Below are positions 1 to 7,861 of a stretch of DNA of 13,450 nucleotides, piece after piece. Numbering within the stretch: position 1 is the stretch's first letter; each line of letters opens with the position of its first letter. The DNA comes from Colimorpha sp045591485. GTDB lineage: Bacteria; Bacteroidota; Bacteroidia; Bacteroidales; P3. The translations under genes and the position numbers were made by a program. The DNA lies in NCBI GenBank assembly GCA_045591485.1, contig JAZNSV010000072.1:1-13450 (forward strand), given 5' to 3'. Under the pieces are notes generated by a model that made no database searches, was not told the DNA's origin, and was given only the letters and a program-made list of their open reading frames with translations.

Positions 1-50
1 CCCCGCATGGTCGGCGGAATGACTTTCCGCCGACCATGCGGGGATTTTTT
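1..50 (+). terminator. Rho-independent terminator at left edge
   Basis: Bases 1-19 and 25-43 form a perfect 19-bp stem with a 5-base loop, followed by A and six T (45-50). In the plus direction this is a complete intrinsic terminator for a gene lying left of the window. It also sits just past the stop of the minus-strand gene ending at 84, so it may act in both directions, but any T-run on that side would be outside the window. The stem begins at base 1 and could extend further left. Confidence 0.75.
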
Positions 51-83
51 GTGGGATGGCTTGGCGTCTATTGCCAGTAGCCT

Positions 84-731
84 TTATGCCTGACGGCTTT
101 TCAACTGCTCGTAGAAGCTGATGCGCGAGCACTCCATCCACGGCTGCACCCAAAGGGTGAGGATGCCGAGGGTGAGCACGCAGAGCAGAAGCCAGCCGAT
201 GAAGCTCAGGTCGAGCAGGAAGAGACGCCACTTGTGGCCGTTCATCATCTTCTTGCTGGCATCGACGCATTCGCTGGGCGAAAGCTCGGGATGTTCGTGC
301 ATGATGTAGGGCGTCATGGCATAGGCATAGCCCTTGACGATGCCGGGAACGATGAGCAGCAGGCTCCACAAGAAGATGAAGACCGTCATCAGGATGCTCG
401 TGCCGAGGTAGCGGCCATACTGCTTGAAGGCCTGGAACGGACGGGTCACGAGGTCGTCGTCGGCCATGCCATGCATGTGCTGCAGCATCGACACCGAATA
501 GCCGAAGCCGAGTGGAAGCACTATGAGCAGAGCCACTGCGGTGCCGATGAGCGAACGGACTGCGGATTGCCCGTCGCCCATGATGGCGGTAGCCACGCAT
601 GTAATAAGCGTGAAAACCAGCGTGCAGAGCACTGCGTTGACCCAATGGCCGCTGAGGGCCGATTTGGCGGCCGAACGATACGACTTCAGTGTCGGTTCGC
701 CAATGGTGTTGGGGGTAAGATTTTCTTCCAT
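84..731 (-). CDS. DUF975-family integral membrane protein
   Basis: The 215-residue product is a polytopic inner-membrane protein that I place in the DUF975 family, whose function is unknown. Hydrophobic segments lie at about residues 31-51, 59-81, 108-132 and 170-195. The family-like signature is the stretch after the third segment: IVPGIVKGYAYAMTPYI (about 127-143), then HPELSP (147-152), the SKKMMNGHKW run (159-168), and the C-terminal QPWMECSRISFYE (196-208). The N-terminal 25 residues are polar and likely cytosolic. The start at 731 is the first ATG and follows an A/T-rich leader with no Shine-Dalgarno site, which is normal for Bacteroidetes. It lies 71 bases downstream of rocD on the same strand, with a terminator between, so it is either transcribed by read-through or from a promoter I could not identify. 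Family assignment is from recognised motifs, not a search. Confidence 0.8.
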   Translation of the reverse strand: MEENLTPNTIGEPTLKSYRSAAKSALSGHWVNAVLCTLVFTLITCVATAIMGDGQSAVRSLIGTAVALLIVLPLGFGYSVSMLQHMHGMADDDLVTRPFQAFKQYGRYLGTSILMTVFIFLWSLLLIVPGIVKGYAYAMTPYIMHEHPELSPSECVDASKKMMNGHKWRLFLLDLSFIGWLLLCVLTLGILTLWVQPWMECSRISFYEQLKSRQA

Positions 732-759
732 AACTGTAAGTATTAAATGGTTTTAAAAT

Positions 760-793
760 AAAAAAAGCCCCTCGACCTGAACGGTCGAAGGGC
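760..793 (-). terminator. Rho-independent terminator of rocD
   Basis: Read on the minus strand, bases 793-783 and 777-767 form an 11-bp stem with one G-U pair and a 5-base loop, followed by seven T (766-760). It starts 10 bases past the rocD stop, so it should end most rocD transcripts. Any read-through would continue into the membrane-protein gene at 731, so it could also act as an attenuator between the two. Confidence 0.88.
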
Positions 794-802
794 AGAAAAC
801 AA

Positions 803-2023
803 TCATTCAAACGACTTGATAGCTTGTTTGATGAGCTCCATGGCCTCGCGAAGTTGCTCCTCGGTGATGACCAGCGGGGGAGCGAAGCGGATGATGTGCT
901 GGTGGGTGGGTTTGGCCAGCACACCGAGGTCGCGCATCTTGAGGCACACGTCCCAAGCCTCTTTGCCGTTGTGGGGCTTGATGATGATGGCGTTGAGCAG
1001 GCCTTTGCCGCGCACCTTCTCAATCATCGGGCTCTTGAAGCTCGACATCTCCTCGCGGAAGATCTTGCCGAGGCGCTCGGCGTTCTCCATGAGGTGCTCG
1101 TCCTTGATGACCTGGAGGGCGGCGATGGAAACCTTGGCGGCGATGGGGTTGCCACCGAAAGTGGAGCCGTGCTCGCCGGGTTTGATGTTGAGCATGATGT
1201 CGTCGTCGGCCAGCACAGCGCTGACGGGCATCACGCCGCCGCCGAGGGCCTTGCCGAGGATGAGCAGGTCGGGACGCACACCTTCGTGGTCGCAGGCCAG
1301 CATCTTGCCGGTACGGGCGATACCGCACTGCACCTCGTCGGCCATAAACAGGACATTGTATTTCTTGCAGATATCGTAGCACTTCTTGAGGTAGCCCTCG
1401 TCCGGCACATAGACACCGGCCTCGCCCTGGATAGGCTCCACGAGGAAGCCGGCCACCTTCTTGCCGTGCTCGGCCAGGCATTTCTCGAGTGCGTCGGGAT
1501 CATTGTAAGGTATGCGCAGGAAGCCGGGAGTCATGGGGCCGTAGTTGGCATAGCTCTCGGGGTCGTTGCTCATGGTGATGATGGTGATGGTGCGGCCGTG
1601 GAAGTTGCCCTCGCAGCAGACAATCATCACTTCGTCGTTGGGAATGCCTTTCTTGACCACACCCCAGCGGCGGGCCAGCTTCAGGGCTGTCTCGTCGGCC
1701 TCGGCACCGGTGTTCATAGGCAGCACCTTGTCGTAGCCGAAGTACTCGGTGACGTATTTCTCCCACTCGCCAAGGCAGTTGTTATAGAATGCGCGGCTGC
1801 TGAGGGTGAGCTCGTGAGCCTGGTCGCACATGGCTTTGACAATCTTGGGATGGCAGTGGCCCTGGTTGACGGCACTGTAGGCCGAGAGGAAGTCGAAATA
1901 CTTCTTACCCTCGCAGTCCCACACGAAAGCACCCTCGCCTTTAGCCAAAACGACTGGCAGCGGATGATAGTTGTGAGCGCCGTAGCGGGCTTCCATTTCC
2001 ATGAATTGTTCTGATTTTGTCAT
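803..2023 (-). CDS. rocD: Ornithine--oxo-acid aminotransferase
   Basis: This PLP enzyme (class-III aminotransferase, fold type I) moves the delta-amino group of ornithine to 2-oxoglutarate, giving glutamate-5-semialdehyde and glutamate, in the cytosol. It links arginine/ornithine breakdown with proline and glutamate. The 406-residue length is normal for the family. Visible landmarks are the substrate-side N-terminus with YGAHNYHPLPVVL (14-26), the phosphate-binding NTGAEADETALKLARRWG (104-121), GNFHGRT (139-145), the Asp229 of ADEVQCGIARTGK (228-240) that pairs with the cofactor ring nitrogen, and the Schiff-base Lys258 in ILGKALGGG. HGSTFGGNP (285-293) is the late phosphate-contact segment. 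The ATG at 2023 fits the family N-terminus. It has its own promoter (2070-2100) and terminator (760-793). No other arginine or proline gene is in view. N-acetylornithine aminotransferase (argD) is the nearest alternative, but the YGAHNYHPLPVVL start favours rocD. Confidence 0.95.
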   Translation of the reverse strand: MTKSEQFMEMEARYGAHNYHPLPVVLAKGEGAFVWDCEGKKYFDFLSAYSAVNQGHCHPKIVKAMCDQAHELTLSSRAFYNNCLGEWEKYVTEYFGYDKVLPMNTGAEADETALKLARRWGVVKKGIPNDEVMIVCCEGNFHGRTITIITMSNDPESYANYGPMTPGFLRIPYNDPDALEKCLAEHGKKVAGFLVEPIQGEAGVYVPDEGYLKKCYDICKKYNVLFMADEVQCGIARTGKMLACDHEGVRPDLLILGKALGGGVMPVSAVLADDDIMLNIKPGEHGSTFGGNPIAAKVSIAALQVIKDEHLMENAERLGKIFREEMSSFKSPMIEKVRGKGLLNAIIIKPHNGKEAWDVCLKMRDLGVLAKPTHQHIIRFAPPLVITEEQLREAMELIKQAIKSFE

Positions 2024-2069
2024 AGTTGTATCGTTTTATGGGTTAATATTGTCGTCAAAAAAGACGATG

Positions 2070-2100
2070 CAAATATACACTTTTTTTGAAAATTTACAAA
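2070..2100 (-). promoter_or_regulatory. Bacteroidetes-type promoter for rocD
   Basis: On the minus strand TTTG (2100-2097) is followed after 19 bases by TATATTTG (2077-2070), matching the Bacteroidetes primary-sigma consensus TTTG - 19 to 21 - TAnnTTTG. Transcription would start near 2062, giving a leader of roughly 40 bases before the rocD ATG at 2023. Confidence 0.8.
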
Positions 2101-2231
2101 AATTTTAACTACATTTTTCCACATCTGCGCTGTCGCGAACTGGAACCGACCGGAAGGTATTCATTTTTGTAAAAAAGCTGTATATTTTCGGCAGTGGCAA
2201 AATTTTTGCGCTGGACTTGCGTTATTTGGGT

Positions 2232-3971
2232 GTGAAACATGATGATACTATACTCGAAGTGAAGGGCCTGACGGTGGCATTCGGCCAGCGGCGCGTGGTG
2301 GAAGATATCAGCTACACCCTGCAGCGTGGCCGCACGCTCGGCATCGTAGGCGAAAGCGGATCGGGCAAGAGCGTCAGCTCTATGGCCCTGATGGGCCTGC
2401 TGCCCAAACAGGCATCGGTAAGCGGAGAGGCTTTCCTGCAAACAGAAAACGGGGAACGGAAAAATCTGCTGAGCCTCGACGAAGAGCAGATGCGCAGCGT
2501 GCGCGGAAAACGGATTTCGATGATTTTCCAAGAGCCCATGACGAGCCTGAACCCTGTGCAGAAGTGCGGAGCTCAGGTGATGGAGATGATGAGAGCGGAG
2601 GGTGAAAAATGGAGTGTGGAGGACCGGCGGGCGCGCGTCATCGAGCTGTTCGGCGAGGTGCTTCTCCCCCGCCCCGAAAAGATTTTCGACAGCTATCCGC
2701 ACGAGCTGAGCGGCGGACAGAAGCAGCGTGTGATGATAGCCATGGCGCTGATAAACAAGCCAGACATCATTATCGCCGACGAGCCCACAACAGCCCTCGA
2801 CGTCACGGTGCAGAAAACCATCCTGGACCTGCTCCGCCAGCTGCAGGCCAAACACGGCATAAGCATCATCTTCATCACCCACGACCTCGGGGTCATTGCC
2901 CAGGTGGCCGACGACATCATGGTGATGTATCGCGGACATGTGGTTGAGCAGGGCCCGGCAACAAATATACTGCATAATCCGCAGCAGCCCTACACAAAGG
3001 GCCTGTTGGCCTGCCGACCGCCGCTGGACAGCAAACCACGAAGGTTGCCAACGGTGGAGGAATTCCTGGCTGAACGGAGAATGGAGAACGGAGAACGGAG
3101 AACGGAGAACTATATAGCCGAACCCGGAAGCTCGCAGTCCTCAGTTCTCAGTTCTCAGACCCCAACAGCTGAGGAGCGCCCGCATCTCATCTCGGTTCGC
3201 AACCTCGACGTCACATACACCTTGAAGAAAAACATCTTCGGCAAGCCACTGCAGACGCTGAAGGGTGTAGATGGCGTAACGTTCGACATATACGAGGGCG
3301 AGACCCTCGGTCTTGTGGGCGAAAGCGGCTGCGGCAAGACGACCCTCGGCCGTTCGCTGCTGCAGCTTATCGATGCCTCGTCGGGCACTGTGAGCTACCG
3401 CGGCCAGCGGCTGGACACCATGAGTGCCAAGCAAATGCGCGCCCTGCGTCCTAAGCTGCAGATTATCTTCCAAGACCCTTATTCTTCTTTAAATCCACGA
3501 ATTGCCATCGGCGAAGCCATCGCCGAGCCCCTGCGTGTGCATCGAGGCAGCCTGAACAGCCAGAGAAATCTGAAGGATGCTGTGGTCGACCTCATGGAGC
3601 AAGTGGGCTTGCAGGCCGACTGGTACGGGCGCTACCCGCACCAGCTGAGCGGCGGACAGCGGCAGCGCGTCTGCATTGCGCGGGCACTCATCCTGCAGCC
3701 CGAACTGGTGATATGCGACGAAAGTGTCTCGGCTCTCGACGTGAGCGTGCAGGCACAGGTGCTCAACCTGCTCAACGACCTCAAGGAGCGCCATGGACTC
3801 ACATACCTCTTCATCACCCACGACCTCTCGGTGGTGCACTATCTGGCCGACCGCATCATGGTGATGCAAAAAGGAAAGGTCGTCGAGAGCGGCACTCCCG
3901 ACGACCTCTTCCGCAATCCACAGACGGAATACACGCGTACGCTTATCGACGCGATTCCGAGGATTATCTGA
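2232..3971 (+). CDS. Two-domain peptide-type ABC transporter ATPase
   Basis: This is a fused ATP-binding subunit carrying two nucleotide-binding domains, as in the DppD-DppF/OppD-OppF family (a YejF/GsiA-like layout), predicted to power uptake of peptides or related solutes from the cytosolic face. Numbered from GTG 2232 (579 residues), domain 1 has Walker A GESGSGKS (40-47), LSGGQ (159-163), Walker B with D183-E184 and switch His217. Domain 2 has GESGCGKT (363-370), LSGGQ (472-476), D496-E497 and His530. Each ends in the oligopeptide-type tail NP..PYT/NPQTEYT. All catalytic residues are present in both halves. The linker, about 275-317, is repeat-encoded. The start is uncertain: no ATG exists near it; GTG 2232 puts ILEVKGL close to the N-terminus as in homologues, while TTG 2217 would add five residues. 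No permease or binding protein is in the window. The 3' end overlaps the next gene by 8 bp. Confidence 0.92.
   Translation: MKHDDTILEVKGLTVAFGQRRVVEDISYTLQRGRTLGIVGESGSGKSVSSMALMGLLPKQASVSGEAFLQTENGERKNLLSLDEEQMRSVRGKRISMIFQEPMTSLNPVQKCGAQVMEMMRAEGEKWSVEDRRARVIELFGEVLLPRPEKIFDSYPHELSGGQKQRVMIAMALINKPDIIIADEPTTALDVTVQKTILDLLRQLQAKHGISIIFITHDLGVIAQVADDIMVMYRGHVVEQGPATNILHNPQQPYTKGLLACRPPLDSKPRRLPTVEEFLAERRMENGERRTENYIAEPGSSQSSVLSSQTPTAEERPHLISVRNLDVTYTLKKNIFGKPLQTLKGVDGVTFDIYEGETLGLVGESGCGKTTLGRSLLQLIDASSGTVSYRGQRLDTMSAKQMRALRPKLQIIFQDPYSSLNPRIAIGEAIAEPLRVHRGSLNSQRNLKDAVVDLMEQVGLQADWYGRYPHQLSGGQRQRVCIARALILQPELVICDESVSALDVSVQAQVLNLLNDLKERHGLTYLFITHDLSVVHYLADRIMVMQKGKVVESGTPDDLFRNPQTEYTRTLIDAIPRII
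3075..3156 (+). repeat. Paired heptanucleotide arrays inside the ABC ATPase gene
   Basis: Five 7-base units of consensus CGGAGAA (the second reads TGGAGAA) run from 3075 to 3109. After a 26-base gap, three units of consensus AGTTCTC (the first reads AGTCCTC) run from 3136 to 3156. The second array read on the other strand is CTGAGAA-like, so the two are related and inverted. They are translated in frame as a low-complexity linker (ERRMENGERRTENY... SSQSSVLSSQT) between the two ATPase domains. Seven is not a multiple of three, so loss or gain of one unit would shift the frame before domain 2. Confidence 0.9.
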
Positions 3972-6900
3972 CAATCAGTTTTCGTACGGCGCTGACATCG
4001 GCGCCAACGACATGCACGAAGTAGATGCCGCGGGCCATACCGCTGACGTCTACTTCTGTGCTTTCGGCCACGCCGTCGGCGCGGTACACCTCACGTCCGC
4101 AGCCGTCGACTATACACACCGTGGCGTTCTGACCTATGCCGCCGATGCGTACGCTGGTGCTGGCGGGGTTGGGTGCAAGGTCGAAGGCGCAGGGTGCTGC
4201 AGCATCGTCAATACCGGTATTGCCTACAAAGGTTGCAGAGAGTGTAACATTGCCCGCAAGGGTAAAGGTGAGCACCGAATCCTGTTCGCCGTTGCTCCAA
4301 CCCGCAAAGCGGAAGCCTTCAAACGGGACGGCCGTGAGGGTCACCGCTGTGCCCTGGGCATAGGTGCCGGCACCGGTGACCACGCCGCGTGTGGCGTCGT
4401 AGTTGACGGTGACGGTATAGTACACCGTATCGACGGGCTCTACAGTGGTGGTATCGCCGTTGTATGAGCAGATGCTGTCGGTCTCAAAGATAACGCCGCC
4501 GGTGAGGGTCGAGCCGTCTGCCACACTGAAGATGGTGTCGCCATAGGCGTTGACCAGCTCGAACGAGCAGATGCCGTCGTCGTTGCCGCTGAGCCATGTG
4601 AGGCTGATGGTCATGCCGGTGCACACGCGCATCTCGGTGCTGAGGTCGGAACCCAGCAGCATGGTGTAGTTTTCGACCAAGAAGGAGCTGTCGGCTTTTA
4701 CCAAGAGGTGGGCGCCGTACCAGCCCTCGCCGATCGAAGAATGGCCCACGAGGGTCACATAGCACTCATCGCCCTCGCATCCGGTGCGGAATGTGGCGCT
4801 GACGGCGTCGGCGGTGTCGCCCTCGCCGCAAAGGCTGCGCACACTGACCACATAGTCCGTATAGGCGTTGAGGCCCGTGGCTGTGTATTCAGTGCTGTTG
4901 GCCACACCGACCATATTGCCGTCGACATAGACGGCCCACTGCTGTGCGGTGCCGCGCGGCGTCCAGTGGAAGCTGATGCTGGAAGCATCGGCCGAATCGA
5001 ACACCAGGTTGCGGGCAGGCATGCAGTCTTCGATGGGCTCCACGTGGAAGTCGAAGAAATATATGTAGTAGTAGTCGTTATTGACGATAGGGCTCAGCAC
5101 CACGCGGTTGCCGGTGCCGGTGTACTGGTCGAGGTAGCAGATGTATTCGTCGTGCGACTCGTCGGGGTTGCTTGGGTTCACCTCCATGGTGTCGAGCCAT
5201 ACTACGGTGCTGATATCGCCGTCTTCGGCCACGCCGACCTTGATGTAGCCGTGGTCGCCCGAAGCTGCCCAGGTGCGCACGCGTGCACCGCTGAGGGGCT
5301 CTGCTATGGCGGGCAGCATAATCCACTGGTTGTGGTCCACATTGCGCACATAGCCGCGATGGCTGTTGGTCATCTTGCCTTTGTAAATATACTGCGAGAA
5401 GCTCCAGCAGCTGGAGAAGCTGTTGCCGTGTTCGGCCACGGTACTCATGTTGTTCTGCGTGAAGTGGAACGGCAGGTGCATCATGGCGCAGCTGGTGGTG
5501 AAGGATACGGCGGTGCCGTAGCGCACCACGGTGTCGCAGATTATGCCCACGCGCACCTCGTAGTAGGTGTCGGCGTTGAGGCCCTGCAGCGTGTAGCTGT
5601 CAGACTCCACGGTGTCGGCCACCGTCCACACGTTCTCGCCCTGCTGGCGGTACTCCACGACGTAGTAGTCTATGGAGCCATACCAGCCGATGACGGCTTC
5701 GGTGCTGTCCACCTCGCCGATGGCCACAGCCGGCGGCTCGCAGCTGTAGTCGTTGTTGCACTGGCCCACAAAGCGCAGGTCGGGACGGTTGTAGACCGGG
5801 GCAAACGACGTGCTGCTGCCGTTGTATGTGGTGGAGTAGTAGGTCTTGGTCTCGGCGTTGTGCCAGTACCATTCGGCAGGGGTGCCTACCTCGTGGGTGC
5901 CGGTGACGTCGGCCATATAGACTATAACGTTGGAGGTGCCGTTGTAGACAAAGGGTGTGGTGAACATCAGCGTGTCCCACTCCTGCTGGGCGAGGGTGTA
6001 GCTTACGCCGTTGGCCACCTGGGTGAGGCCTGTGTTGCCCGGATTGGAAGTCAGCGAGTCGAGGGCCGTGTGGCCGATATAGATGTTGAGGGTGCGTGTG
6101 ACAGCGCTGCCCGACGCCGCCGGGCGGTGCAGGGCTATGCCGTGTATGGTGTCCATGCTGAAGAGGATGTCGGCGTTGTAGAGCATCACACTCGTGCTGC
6201 CGTCATATCCGGCTGCAATGGGGAACGAGGAGCTCTTGTCGTTGCCGCCGTTGCTCAGTGGGCTCTCGCCGCAGTTGGGGAATACGACCTGTGCGCTTAC
6301 GCCCTCGGCGGTGTCGGTGCCGCAGACGGTGTAGAGGGTCACCGTGTACTGGTGCTCGCGGTCCATGCCGCTGAAGATATGCGATGTGAGGCCCTGGGCA
6401 GCCTCCACGATGTCGGCCACCGAGGTGTCGGTCTCGTCGTGCAGCACGGCCACGACGCTGGTGGCGGCATAGCCCATGCCGACGAGTTCCCACTGGAACG
6501 AGGCGGCATCTACGCCGGTGCCCAGCTGCACGAGGTTGCTTACGGCGTAGCAGCTCAGCTGGGTGGTGAAGGTGGCGGTGCGCGGGTCGCTGGTGCCGCC
6601 GTCGCAGACGGTCTGCACCCAGACATAGTACTGCGTGCCGGGCAGCAACTCGTCTATCACGATGCTGCCTTCCGAGGCCGTCAGCTGCTCGGCGCTGTCG
6701 ATAGCGTCGACGGTGCTGTATTTGATGATATAGCTCTGTGCACCGTCGACCTCGGGCCATGTGACGGTGGCGCCTTCGGGGCCGACGAGCTCGACGCCGA
6801 CCGACGCCGGGCGCTCGCAGCTGTTGAGGCTGACGACCGAGAGGTTGTCGAGCCTGGCATTGCTGTAACCGCTGGTACCGTATGTACCGACAAAGACGAT

Positions 6901-7401
6901 ATAGCCCTGTTCGGCGGGAGCATCGGTAAGGGTGTCGGTGCGCACCTCGTAGGTAGTCCACACAGATCCGTTGCTGTAGCTGCCCACGAGGGTGTAGGTG
7001 CTCTCGTCGGCGGTGTCGGTAGCCAGAAATACCTGCAAGCCATTATTGTAGACATCAAAGCTGAGCTCAATGGCATTTAGCGGCGCCAGTATGAGCGGGG
7101 TGGCAATCTTCATGGTGCCGGTGCCTTGACTTGACGAGCCGTTTCCCATGAAATCAAGCACCTTGCCGTGGTTATAGGCTGTGTTGAGGTTTGGACGGAG
7201 TGCGTTATTGCTACCCGGATTGACCTGGAAAGGGCTGAAGCGTGTCCAACAGTCGGGCATGGAGATTCCGCCAGTGGTGGTATAGCTGTCGAAGTTCTCG
7301 CTCCATGGCAGGGTGATGGCGCAGCTGTCGGTCTGGGCCGAGGCACCGAGCGGCGAGAAGGCTGCCATTAGAAGCATCGCGAGTGCAAATGTTTTTCTCA
7401 T
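3964..7401 (-). CDS. Secreted multidomain fibronectin-III protein with T9SS sorting tail
   Basis: The 1145-residue product is predicted to be exported by Sec and then displayed or released by the type IX secretion system. A signal peptide covers residues 1-22 (MRKTFALAMLLMAAFSPLGASA). A jelly-roll 'choice-of-anchor/MAM-like' module starts with LPWSENFDSY (31-40) and runs to about 190. Fibronectin type III modules follow at about 197-280, 555-637 and 793-873, with a second LPFHF...CWSFSQ jelly-roll-like stretch at 643-790. An InlB-type beta repeat (VTVNYDATRGVVTGAGTYAQ, then GFRFAGWSNG) spans about 995-1058. The T9SS type A tail is 1071-1145, with LAPNPAS, REVYRADG, GIYFVHVVG and the final RKLIVR. 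No catalytic motif is seen, so adhesion or glycan/protein binding is an inference. The ATG at 7401 directly precedes the signal peptide. It converges on the ABC gene with an 8-bp overlap and leaves no room for a terminator. Confidence 0.88.
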   Translation of the reverse strand: MRKTFALAMLLMAAFSPLGASAQTDSCAITLPWSENFDSYTTTGGISMPDCWTRFSPFQVNPGSNNALRPNLNTAYNHGKVLDFMGNGSSSQGTGTMKIATPLILAPLNAIELSFDVYNNGLQVFLATDTADESTYTLVGSYSNGSVWTTYEVRTDTLTDAPAEQGYIVFVGTYGTSGYSNARLDNLSVVSLNSCERPASVGVELVGPEGATVTWPEVDGAQSYIIKYSTVDAIDSAEQLTASEGSIVIDELLPGTQYYVWVQTVCDGGTSDPRTATFTTQLSCYAVSNLVQLGTGVDAASFQWELVGMGYAATSVVAVLHDETDTSVADIVEAAQGLTSHIFSGMDREHQYTVTLYTVCGTDTAEGVSAQVVFPNCGESPLSNGGNDKSSSFPIAAGYDGSTSVMLYNADILFSMDTIHGIALHRPAASGSAVTRTLNIYIGHTALDSLTSNPGNTGLTQVANGVSYTLAQQEWDTLMFTTPFVYNGTSNVIVYMADVTGTHEVGTPAEWYWHNAETKTYYSTTYNGSSTSFAPVYNRPDLRFVGQCNNDYSCEPPAVAIGEVDSTEAVIGWYGSIDYYVVEYRQQGENVWTVADTVESDSYTLQGLNADTYYEVRVGIICDTVVRYGTAVSFTTSCAMMHLPFHFTQNNMSTVAEHGNSFSSCWSFSQYIYKGKMTNSHRGYVRNVDHNQWIMLPAIAEPLSGARVRTWAASGDHGYIKVGVAEDGDISTVVWLDTMEVNPSNPDESHDEYICYLDQYTGTGNRVVLSPIVNNDYYYIYFFDFHVEPIEDCMPARNLVFDSADASSISFHWTPRGTAQQWAVYVDGNMVGVANSTEYTATGLNAYTDYVVSVRSLCGEGDTADAVSATFRTGCEGDECYVTLVGHSSIGEGWYGAHLLVKADSSFLVENYTMLLGSDLSTEMRVCTGMTISLTWLSGNDDGICSFELVNAYGDTIFSVADGSTLTGGVIFETDSICSYNGDTTTVEPVDTVYYTVTVNYDATRGVVTGAGTYAQGTAVTLTAVPFEGFRFAGWSNGEQDSVLTFTLAGNVTLSATFVGNTGIDDAAAPCAFDLAPNPASTSVRIGGIGQNATVCIVDGCGREVYRADGVAESTEVDVSGMARGIYFVHVVGADVSAVRKLIVR

Positions 7402-7446
7402 GTGTATAAAATTATGTATTCGTGGATAATTGTGTTTCCTTTATAC

Positions 7447-7486
7447 ACTCCACCCGGAGCGTAACATACTGCGCCTCGGGTGGAGT
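7447..7486 (-). other. Hairpin between GLUG remnant and T9SS gene
   Basis: Bases 7447-7456 and 7477-7486 form a perfect 10-bp stem (ACTCCACCCG against CGGGTGGAGT), and after a 2x2 internal mismatch three more GC pairs close a 10-base loop. No clear T-run follows on either strand. It lies just past the stop codons of the remnant gene and 46 bases before the T9SS gene start, so it may be the old terminator of the remnant or a leader structure acting as an attenuator. Confidence 0.55.
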
Positions 7487-7509
7487 TCTGTCTATTTATA
7501 ACCAAGTTA

Positions 7510-7746
7510 TTATTCCGCTGTGCAACCTGTATCGTTTCCTGTTTTAGTACCACTGACACCCACTCCCTTATATGTACCTCCAGCATTGGCAGCACTATAT
7601 GTGCAGTTGGCGATTGTTGTAGCTGAAGCTTTACTGCCTGCAATCATCCCAACAAAGCCAGAGCCACGCACATTACCCGTAAAACTATTATATGTTATGG
7701 TTGATGCGCCAACCGGGTTGCCAACTATACCACCGACATAATTAGC
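7510..7746 (-). pseudogene. 3' remnant of a GLUG-type surface protein gene
   Basis: An open stretch of 78 codons ends in tandem TAA stops (7512-7507) but has no start codon at its left end; TAA lies in frame directly before it (7749-7747). The translation has the rhythm of GLUG/beta-solenoid adhesin repeats: NYVGGIVGNPVG, then SFTGNVRGSGFVGMIAGS, then TIANCTYSAANAGG. It ends GNDTGCTAE. These are C-terminal repeats without the export signal and anchor they need, so I read it as the surviving tail of a lost gene. The composition is more AT-rich than the neighbours. The repeat style resembles the C-terminal half of the lipoprotein at 10183-12090, which suggests, but does not prove, a common family. 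The short ATG internal to it (in GMIAG) is unlikely to be a real start. Confidence 0.65.
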
Positions 7747-7819
7747 TTACGCACAGGATTTTGAAATCCAGTATATTATACACACGTTTGCACTACAATT
7801 TCATAATGTTCTACGAGTG

Positions 7820-7850
7820 CAAATATACTACTTTTTTCGAAAAAGGCAGA
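7820..7850 (-). promoter_or_regulatory. Promoter-like sequence before GLUG remnant and T9SS gene
   Basis: On the minus strand TATATTTG (7827-7820) matches the -7 consensus TAnnTTTG. Nineteen bases upstream is TCTG (7850-7847), one base off the TTTG -33 element. It points at the remnant and, 419 bases away, at the start of the T9SS protein gene. It lies in the gap after the DksA-like gene, so it probably starts a separate transcript. Confidence 0.6.
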
Positions 7851-7861
7851 TTATTTTTTTC

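Noticed and set aside
824..2014. 396-codon plus-strand frame opposite rocD
   Set aside because: It is exactly antisense to a clear ornithine aminotransferase, with no recognisable motif.
2109..2975. 288-codon minus-strand frame opposite the ABC ATPase
   Set aside because: It mirrors the first ATPase domain and its His/Leu-rich translation matches nothing.
4708..7080. 790-codon open frame on the plus strand opposite the T9SS gene
   Set aside because: It is antisense to a gene with signal peptide, recognisable domains and sorting tail. Its translation is His/Val/Ala/Gly-rich with no domain, as expected from a mirrored GC-rich codon pattern.
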